A stretch of 10,091 nucleotides of DNA from positions 116,101 through 126,191 of the forward strand of contig WELB01000051.1 of the NCBI GenBank assembly GCA_009602725.1. Reading direction: 5' to 3'. This stretch comes from Spirogloea muscicola (Eukaryota > Streptophyta > Zygnematophyceae > Spirogloeales > Spirogloeaceae). The position numbers were made by a program, and so were the translations under genes. The notes below the pieces were generated by a model that was not told the DNA's origin, did no database searches, and saw only the letters and a list, made by a program, of their open reading frames with translations. Numbering within the stretch: position 1 is the first letter of the stretch; each line of letters opens with the position of its first letter. Positions 1 to 8,400 of the stretch are shown one piece after another.

Positions 1-123
<123 letters not shown>

Positions 124-125
124 CC

Positions 126-1490
126 ACTCCGCCGCCGTCTCCGCCGCCGCCGCCGCCGCCGCCGCCCGCGGTCGTTATCCAGGCAGAGGAGGCCACCGTC
201 GCCGCTGTCGAGGCAGCAGACGAGGAGGAGCGGTGGTCGTCGGCGTGCCCGAGCGAGTGGTTCGTGTGCGACGATGTGGGCAGCGGGACGCGGTACATCG
301 CCATCCAGGGCTCGGTGTCGCTGGCGTCGTGGCAGGCGAACCTGTCGTTCGACCCCGTTACGTTCGAGGACCCGGCGCTGGGCGTCATGGTGCACCGCGG
401 CACGTATGAGGCCGCCAAGGCGCTGTATGCGCAGGTCCTGCCTGCGGTGCAGGCGCACGTGGCAAGCCGCGGCGCTGCCGGCGCGCGCCTCCGGCTGACG
501 GGCCACTCGCTCGGCGGCTCGCTGGCCACGCTGCTGGGCCTGATGCTGGAGCTCCGTGGGGGGGTGCCAGCCGGAGTCGTGCAGCCCGTCCTGGCGTTCG
601 GCGCGCCGTCGGTCATGTGCGGCGGCGACGCGCTGCTGGCGCGCCTCGGCCTCCCGCGGTCGCACGTGCAGTCGGTCGTGATGGCGGGCGACATTGTGCC
701 GCGCGCCTTCGCCTGCGACTACCCCGACCACGTCGCCGAGGTCCTGCGTCGCATCAACGGCGCCTTCCGCTCCCACTCCTGCCTCTCTCATCAGAAGCAC
801 ATGTACGCGCCGGTGGGGACGCTCGTCGTGCTGCAGCCCGAGGAGCGGCTCGGCGGCGGGCCGCCGCCGCACCCGCTGCTGCCCGAGGGGGCTGGCCTGT
901 ACCACCTGCGCCACCCCGACAACGTCGCCAATGCTCCGGCGTCGACGTCGCCGGCAGCTCGGGAGCTGCGCACTGTGCAGCGCGCCTTTCTGAATCGACC
1001 GCACCCTCTGGAGATATTGGCCGATCGGTCGGCGTATGGCCACGGCGGGGCCATCGCTCGCAGCCACGATCCTTGCAGCTACATCCAGGCTGTCACCGCC
1101 GTGCTGCGGCAGGAGATGCGGAGGTGGCGACGCCTCCAGCGCGAGCAGCGTCGGCAGCTCTGGTGGCCACTCGTGGGCGCGGAGGTGGCGCCTGCCGCGA
1201 GCACTGCCGCGGCCGCGGGCGGCACCTCTGACAGCCCCCGCCCTGGCGGCACTGCCACATCCCGCATCGGGGGGCGGTCACGGTTAATGCGCTCTTCGTC
1301 GTCCATGAGCACGGTCGCGGCAGGAGCGGCGCTGCCGGCCTCCGGACTCACTGCCGTCCACGGCTGCACCAAGCGCACCACGAGCCGCTACCATTCAGTC
1401 ATTGCGTCACAGCACGTGCAGCTCGGCCTTCTTGCGGTGCTCACCTCGCCGCTCTTCTTCGCCGAGGGCCTCTCCTCGCTGCTCATCTGA
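126..1490 (+). CDS. Class 3 (PLIP-like) plastid glycerolipid lipase, 5' partial
   Basis: Alpha/beta-hydrolase lipase, 454 residues visible, open at the 5' end. No ATG lies in frame before the conserved block; the GTG at 264 falls inside conserved sequence and is not a start. The order is a proline run (about residues 2-13), an acidic linker, the motif CPSEWFVCDD (about 41-50), SLASWQANL, the nucleophile elbow GHSLGGS (Ser codon 507-509), the block FGAPSVMCGG, GDIVPRAF (Asp codon 690-692), FLNRPHPLE, and ARSHDP (His codon 1065-1067). Ser-Asp-His spacing is 61 and 125 residues, as I recall for Arabidopsis PLIP1. Family members release acyl chains from chloroplast phosphatidylglycerol or galactolipids; the substrate here is inferred. 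After the catalytic part come a basic stretch with RRWRRLQREQRR, a low-complexity Ala/Ser tail and a hydrophobic C-terminus. The coding sequence has no intron and is very GC-rich. It converges on the FO synthase gene. Confidence 0.88.
   Translation, partial: TPPPSPPPPPPPPPAVVIQAEEATVAAVEAADEEERWSSACPSEWFVCDDVGSGTRYIAIQGSVSLASWQANLSFDPVTFEDPALGVMVHRGTYEAAKALYAQVLPAVQAHVASRGAAGARLRLTGHSLGGSLATLLGLMLELRGGVPAGVVQPVLAFGAPSVMCGGDALLARLGLPRSHVQSVVMAGDIVPRAFACDYPDHVAEVLRRINGAFRSHSCLSHQKHMYAPVGTLVVLQPEERLGGGPPPHPLLPEGAGLYHLRHPDNVANAPASTSPAARELRTVQRAFLNRPHPLEILADRSAYGHGGAIARSHDPCSYIQAVTAVLRQEMRRWRRLQREQRRQLWWPLVGAEVAPAASTAAAAGGTSDSPRPGGTATSRIGGRSRLMRSSSSMSTVAAGAALPASGLTAVHGCTKRTTSRYHSVIASQHVQLGLLAVLTSPLFFAEGLSSLLI
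129..166. repeat. CCG trinucleotide microsatellite inside the lipase frame
   Basis: Nearly pure CCG repeat with one TCT interruption, read in frame as proline codons with one serine (PPPSPPPPPPPPP). It directly follows the poly-T run. It could be a genuine proline-rich linker ahead of the catalytic domain, and it is also the kind of sequence that breaks assemblies. Confidence 0.85.
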
Positions 1491-1869
1491 CATCGCTGAC
1501 ACAATCTGCTGGTGGTCCTCCTCATCCCTCGCCCCTCAAGGTGCTCGTCCATACAGAAGAGTACTTTGTGGGCAGCGTAGCGCTTGTGCACTAGTTTGAT
1601 TGTCTCAATCACACATTGGCCTGCCTTTGCTAAGAGGCAGGCAGTACTACGCCCATGTAGCCGCTTTAGGGCCCCTAGTCGATTGGTTTGTGACAAGATT
1701 TGTAGAATGCGGGAAGCGAGATACACCTCTCTTCTTGTCCGCCCATTCTTGCCCTGCAAGCTTGCAGCACGTCGCGCGTGCATGCACTTGTGAGGGCCTA
1801 GTGCGTAGTCCTCAGAGACAAGCACTGCATGGAGCTTGGTCAAATTTGACCTAGCACTCCTCGCTGCAC

Positions 1870-1874
1870 TTACA
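1870..1874 (-). promoter_or_regulatory. Possible TGTAA polyadenylation signal for FO synthase
   Basis: TGTAA on the - strand, about 440 nt past the FO synthase stop. TGTAA is the usual poly(A) signal of chlorophyte green algae, and this is the only copy I see on that strand between the two stop codons. A five-base match is weak evidence; the true 3' end could be closer to the stop. Confidence 0.25.
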
Positions 1875-2235
1875 TGATTGCTAGCTGTACAAAATTTTGA
1901 TATAGCTTCTAGCATGCCGAGCGGTGTGGGAACATTGAACTCAACCACATGGCATATTATGGCCATATTGTTTTGATTTCACAATTGCGACAATGTACAG
2001 AGCCGATTTGCCCACACGCTTGGTAATCTGTCATGCTCAGCCATGAAACAATGGCAGCAGATTGGAGTACCGTTTGTCCACGAGCGCTACACACACTGCT
2101 ATACAATCTGTCCCGGGCTTTGCACTTCCATAGGACGCATAGAGGCCTCCAATCCTCAAGAACAAATGCTGCTAGTCTTTGATGAAGGTAGTATAGATAC
2201 TGGAGGCAGGGGGCTGTGTGCCACCTCCTCCACAA

Positions 2236-2260
2236 TATATATATGTTCAATTTTGAACAT
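2236..2260. repeat. TA-repeat followed by an 8-bp perfect inverted repeat
   Basis: A short (TA)n tract leads into two 8-base arms, ATGTTCAA at 2243-2250 and TTGAACAT at 2253-2260, separated by TT. It lies 56 nt beyond the FO synthase stop, so a transcript of that gene would carry a small hairpin in its 3' UTR. A role in 3' end formation is only a guess. Confidence 0.6.
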
Positions 2261-2315
2261 TCTGAGGGCCAAGGAGTCATGACCATTACTAGCCCACTGC
2301 ATGACAATCATGTGC

Positions 2316-2476
2316 TTAACGATGATTGCTTGCCTGAAGAGATTCAAGTTGTGGTGCATCGTACGACTTCAACACCTGCACCTCAGGCGGCCTTCCATAT
2401 GTCGTTGTCCGTTGCACCGGTATCCGGCCCACACCTCGTATGAGCTCCTCCATGGCCACTGGGCACAGCTCCTCCC
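2316..2476 (-). CDS. FO synthase exon 21 (terminal, with stop)
   Basis: Residues 790-842 and the TAA stop at 2316-2318. Contains [20 protein letters not shown], the family's C-terminal motif, followed by about 25 non-conserved residues. Acceptor CTTTCCAG|GG. Confidence 0.95.
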
Positions 2477-5400
2477 CTGGAAAGTATAGCTCCTTTGTCA
2501 GTCGAGCTCGCCAGCAGTGCACGCCATGCATCACTCTTGCCGTTGGCAAATCATGGCAATTGAGCCAACGCCTGGCAACTCATCAACCTTTGGCAACTCA
2601 TTGACAACATGTCTGACCAGCGGCTCTCCTGCAAGCTGCTCAAGCACTTCTTCGCTGAAGCATGCTGCTGCTTTCTTTTGTGAGAGCATTGAGAGATGGA
2701 GACAGGCATGCAAGCGACGACCTCAGACAGATTGGACACACCGTGCGAGGCTCCTGCTGCTCGTGTGATGGACTCGTTCATGAGGGAGCCACCCATGTCA
2801 TTGCAACCAGTGGCCAGCAGCGCCGCCGCTCCACCAGGGCCCATCTTCACCCATGACGCCTGGAAAGAGGAGAAGCTAAATAAGGAGAAGCCATTGTTGC
2901 CGATGCTTAGCCCAGGACTTAAAAATCTTGTCAAAGAGGCCCTGTAAAGCTCGTGCAATGGGTACTCTGGCACTATCTATTTAGTCAAAGAGCTACAATG
3001 TCTACTTATCATTGCCTAAACCAGAGTTCCTCTAGTGTGCCGAGTCGAACACTTTGGATATCAGTTCGACCTGAATATTGGTGATATAGGGGTGGAGCAC
3101 GATGCGAGCGACTGCATGCATCAGGACACTCTCCCGAAACGTGGGGCCCCTTCTAGCCTTGCCCTTGATGAAGACAGGGGCCTGTCATCAGCGAGGCTCA
3201 CAGTCAGTTCCTCGTAAGGGCTGCCATACGAGAATGACTGAGAATCAGCAGTATGTGACGTAGTCTGCTTTGAAAGCCCTCGGCTTTTCTCTGCCAAGGC
3301 AACAGTCTGCTCTCTCATATCTACAGGTAACTCGATTTCTACTTGATTCACACCATCCCAAGGCATCCAAGGCTGATCATGTGCCATCTGCTTCGGAATG
3401 TTTTCTTTAACAACCCACGTGGATATTGTGATGATTACGACTTTGAAGCCATCTTCAGATGGCAATTGTGAGGTGGTATGGGACATGCCTGCATGTGTAC
3501 AAAGGGGAGAGGCACAAACTCAGTGAAGCCGCCTGTTCTTTCTTGTAACCTCCTGAGCTGGACTAGATGGGCCGCCCTGACGAGGCACACAGACCATGTA
3601 AGATGATGGTGATAAAACGCGACAGACAACTCCGTGGTAGGCCACCCTGGCATGAGACACTGACGTAATCAACCACAAGGTGAGATGTGGGTACAACTCT
3701 TGAATCTATCTTCCACCTCAGCCACACTGCTTACCAATGACGAGGATTTTCTAGGTGGCCAAACATAATGGTAGATGTGGTCTTCAGCCCAACGTGATGG
3801 GCAGTCTCCATCACCTTCAGGGCAAGCAGTGTTCCCATCAAGGCAACCCAAAGTCAGAATCCATCACTCATGGAACAGCACCTGCTGCAGTGCTAGCCGG
3901 TCTGTCACATACAGACGACGCCCATAGGTAACTATATCACTGGATGATAGGATTGCTGTATGAGCGAAGTATTTGGTGCATTATATCGAATTCTACTGTG
4001 CAGCTTTGCCTCACCTGGAGCCACTCTTGAGTGTTGAGCTTGTCAGGGCAAAGCTCTTGACGAACATCATCATGCAGCACCTGATGCAAGAGTATGCAGG
4101 TTCAGGTTGTGATTTGTGCTTCACATCAGTCACAGCCTCTTCACGTTGCCGATGATTGTAGGTTCAGATTGTCCTTCACAATGGTGAATATAGGGTCAGA
4201 TTGTGCTTCACAAACAATGACAGCCTCTTCACTGTTGACAGTAATTGTTCACTAGGACTAACATTGTCTGCCAAAGCTGCAAAACTTGAAGAGCCCATGG
4301 GCTCTGCCTGTACCTCAGCTGCTGTTCCAGGAAGGGATCCGAGACCAGCATCCTTCAGTTGCCTCAGGAATTCCGCCACGCTGTGAGACACGTCTTTGAT
4401 TTTACTGCTAAGCACTCAACCGAGGCCAACAGAAGGAGACAGGTCTACTAGAAGAGACAAAAACCTCAGAAGCACAAATCCTCACTCTCATACTAAGTCC
4501 AGTCATGGATATAGTGTCTGCAGTGATTCAGATGTTACTCATATGTGAGACATAGCAAAGATTCTGTGATGCCCTTTCCCTTTGTGTATCCTGCCTGTCT
4601 ACATGCTGCGAGTGACCAGAGTAAGTTGGACCAACAGGAATAAGTTGCACCTGACATTTAGTGTCTCCGCACCATGATGAACTTCCAGAGGTGAGAAGGC
4701 ATGAACGTGAATGTCAGGAACAGCCTCCTTCACAGTCTGAAGGATCTCCAGATATGTCCGACCCGAAAAGCTTGGATGAATTCCTCCCTGCAGAAGTCAA
4801 AAGCCTTGTCAGCATATGCTTGCAAGCGCATGCAGAATGTAATAATGACCTCTCTGAAACTCCGGCTTGATCAAACAGTCAACAGAGATGGAAGACTCCC
4901 CTTAACTACCGCTCCCATATCCTGCCGAACATGGCAGGATAGAAGGCAGTCCTCATAGCAAATACCCCATCAGACGGTCTCCAGAGGTCAGACATCCAGT
5001 CACCTGACCTCAACCCTACATCTCAAAGCCCCAAAGCCTGATCCTCATTGCTCCACCAAGAAACACTACAACGATGATCTTTCACCTGCATGCACACTTC
5101 TGTGGCCCCTCTTTCCCACGCCTCAGCCGCCCTCCTGCTGATCTCCGCCATGGGCAACCTGCCGGTCACTGGGCATGTCATTAGCAACGTTTTACTATGA
5201 CCTCCTTGACAATCATCAGAATATTTTATAAATGTAGCAGCGGGCCTGAGCGCTACTTCGAAGCCATTGCGCGAGTTCACCAAATGGTCCTAAGCCATAG
5301 TCTTCATTGTCCAGTACGCAACCCATACTTAAACTCAAGGCGTACGAATCTTACAGGTAAGGTAAACCTCGCAGGCTGTCACTCATGCTTCCTTTGCTGC

Positions 5401-8400
5401 ATGCATGACTCCAATTACAGGTAAGTGACATGCTCATCAAGTACCACACACACACACACATGAGGAGGCTGACCTATTGAGATAAGCAGGGCAACTTGCT
5501 AGCAGCCTGCCCATCTTCTTGGATATCGAGAGTCAAGCAATGTCTGTCACTAAAGAAAGCGCGGAAGGGATGTTTCTCCAAAGTGAAGATGGATCAGGTA
5601 TCTATACCTGAAAGCACAGAACTGGCACCGGTAGGTACAAATGTTTGTGTAGTTGATGTTGCGGTTGACTACATATGTCACCTGGTCAGCAAGACAAGCG
5701 GGTCGGGTATGTAGAGCTTGCTTGGGAGGCTCAGCTCCAGAGTACATGAATGAGGTACTGAACGAGGGAGACAACAAAACTTCAGCGCACGAAGAGCGAC
5801 AGGGATGTGGGCCCCTTTGGCCTTTCTTTCTCCGCCAGTGAATTTGCGGACGCATCAGAACATGATGTCTTGCTTGCCCAGCATGTACATCAACAGCAGG
5901 GCCCACGACCAGCAGTCGTATGTGCAAAAAGCAACTCCTTGCCTCAAAAAGCAACTCCTTGCTCCAGATAAGTCTATTCATGCCTATCTGCCGAGCCTGC
6001 AACGCATCTGATAGTGGTTCTGACTGGTAGGGAGTAGTTGCCACGCAGAATCCAGGGGAACTCAGGGGAACTAGACAATTTGGAAACTAGCCACCTGTCA
6101 GACCCCATGAAGCTGCGGACTCATCAAGCTGCCACTTCAATATTTCGTTATCACTATAGTGCTCGGAGCTGCCGCTAGTACAGCTACCATCTTCCTGTAT
6201 TTGTAGGAGACTGCCAGCAAGCAGACCTCTTCCAGACTCTGAGCACCGCACTGACCACGATACAGCAGAGGGGCCGACCGAGATACCCAGCTTCATGGGG
6301 CTTCCAGACTATCTACTAGATTACTTGACCCCAACTTCTGGACTGGACATGAGCTACTGCCAATTAGCTCCAGGATCAGATCACCACCAAGACTGTCGCG
6401 GGCAGACTCAGAAAGAGCTGGCAAGAAAGCACCTACTGTAAGGGACAGCCTTCGGCTGCTAGGCCCATCGATATTGACCATTGAAGCATGTATCATAACT
6501 GTATTATCACCACATCATGACCCGGCTACTTGTAGTGTATGACGTCAAGATGAGTATTGCAGCTCATGTACGACGAGCAAGGACTGTACTGACTGTGCTG
6601 TAGTACTGACCTCATCTCCACTGACTCGCGCCCGTAAATCATTTGCAGCTTGGCAGACAGCCCTGAAGTCACCTCCACGCGCTCGAAATAAGCTGATGAT
6701 ATCTTCCTATAGTGGACAACATGAGGCTTGGAACTGATTCAATTGAAGTAATAACCACCCTACATACAAACTTGTGAACGGGGAACAAGAAAGTGATGCA
6801 GTACTGGAGCTTATCACTACCTTCACGTGTCAACTGAGCTGTGTGCTAACCTCATTGAGCTCCTGTCCTTCCTCTGCTCTCCTAAGTACGTCAGCGATGG
6901 CAGGAGAAGCTTGTGTCCCTGCAGGCTTGCCAATGTGCATATATGTAGGAATGCACATGTATAGTAATGTACACTACACAAGATGCCTAAACATACTGCA
7001 AACTCTACACCTCTATCATACAGAGCATGATGCAGCAGAATAAACAGGAGCTCGGCTGCCTAAGGGCAAGTTTCTCATAAGCACAGTAATACGCCACAGT
7101 AATACGCCATTGTGCGCACTGAAGTTCTTAGAAACTCACCTCCATGAACTTGACATCCAGACAGAGTCCCATCAGCTTGCAGCTGCACAGTGAATGTAGA
7201 ACTCGGCAATGCCTCTGGCACATCCATGTCCTCATCTACATGCAGCGTCTGCAAAAAATTGCTGGTGGAGCGGTGCATGAGGTGCTTCTGCAGTGAGGGA
7301 GTCCGCATTGCCAGCCCCGGTGACCAGTTCTCTCCTCTGGCATAGCCCCACGAATCTGCATGGAAGTGGACTCTGCGAGCGACCTCGGGGTCCTGAGATT
7401 ATAAAAGAACAATGTCAGCTTATCATTCGATGGTGACCCTAGACTTGTCATCTTAAGCCCTGGATCCCAAACCTTGAGCTCTGGGTCCTAAACTTTGAAG
7501 ATCCATCCCAATACACTGAGTCAGACAAGTTCTAGCGCTACATTCTCTTGTAGGGTGTGTAGCTTTATGCAACAAAGCAAGAGCATCTGACTGAGAGGTC
7601 ACCAGCCACTCCTTTTGCTTCTCAACAAAGCTTGGATAGATTGGTAGCCTTGGAGTAAGGATCTTTCCAACACCAGCGACATAGTCTGCCAGTGTGTTCA
7701 GATGTGGCCAGGGTGCCTGGAAATGGTCAAGGCGCGAGTTTGACGAAGATCATGATTTCGTGGACGACATGGGACTGACAGAAGCAGCTTCCTCGCAAAA
7801 TCTGGTGGAAATATAGGAGGCTAGAGCAGCCTGCCATGTGTCCTGTGACTCAACTGCTACAATGGAGAGAATGCCAACTTAGCTCCTTAACAATGACTGG
7901 CGAGCTTCTATGACCTGACTCAACCAAGCCAGGCAGCTCTCAGCACCCTCAGCTTGCACCACAAGCCTTGGGAGGTGGTCGGGTTTGGGGGTGGTTGATT
8001 TCTGAAAGTATGGACAGGTCATAGCAAAAGCAACATTCCCATAGCAAGGTCTTCATCAGTCATTGACCTCTGGATTCACCCAGTCCTTGGTGAGAGGCGA
8101 GATGCCGCCAAAGTCATTCATGCCCGCAGCCAGCAATGCTCCCCACTCGCAATTTTGAGATATTGAGCCTGAACTGCACATACAAATGGTGCGAGCTTAC
8201 ATGAACAAGCTCATTTTGCTCTCATGGACAACCCACCTCTGATGCATCAAGAACCATGCTTGACTGCAGTGACTGGCAGATACACAACACTTCCTCTGAA
8301 AGACAAGTATGTGAAGGGATGTTAGATCACGGACGACTAGGAGCAGGTCATGGACAACAGGGATGAGGAAGCATCTTACGCCGGAGGGGTGAGGTTTGGA

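Larger units (their letters stand above)
1491..2315. other. Intergenic region between two convergent genes
   Basis: 825 bases between the lipase stop and the FO synthase stop, presumably holding both 3' UTRs. GC content drops clearly just past the lipase stop. I find no recognisable protein or RNA gene. It contains a short AT-rich palindrome at 2236-2260 and a possible algal TGTAA element on the - strand. A minus-strand frame open over 1388-1966 has no recognisable domain and is treated as chance. Confidence 0.7.
5682..6610 (-). other. FO synthase intron 10 (929 nt, largest)
   Basis: Begins GTCAGT and ends ACCAG. Almost three times the size of the next largest intron. It holds a 13-bp inverted repeat (6103-6115 and 6288-6300), a 20-bp and a 10-bp tandem duplication, and open frames without recognisable domains. 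Flanking exons join perfectly, so no coding exon is missing here. Confidence 0.85.

Noticed and set aside
264-266. GTG as lipase start codon
   Set aside because: It lies inside the conserved EWFVCDD block and the frame is open and conserved upstream to about 243; the true start is outside the window.
1388-1966. Minus-strand open frame of 192 codons antisense to the lipase 3' end
   Set aside because: No recognisable domain, composition not like the neighbouring genes, and similar long frames occur inside introns here. Treated as chance.
1491-2315. tRNA or other structured RNA genes in the intergenic region
   Set aside because: No cloverleaf with A and B box sequence could be traced; only the short hairpin at 2243-2260 stands out.
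3151-3181. Suspected frameshift in exon 19 between IKG and ARRGPT
   Set aside because: Re-reading the complement showed ATC AAG GGC AAG GCT AGA in one frame; no shift is present.
5550-6044. Minus-strand open frame of 164 codons containing the CofH cysteine motif
   Set aside because: Only 5608-5681 is homologous. The rest is intron 10 and 11 sequence read through; the upstream family sequence is in exon 10 at 6611-6706.
7893-7981. Open minus-strand stretch in intron 6 that could be an extra exon
   Set aside because: Exons 6 and 7 join as VNPE|APWP with no gap in the family alignment, so inserting it would break a conserved motif.
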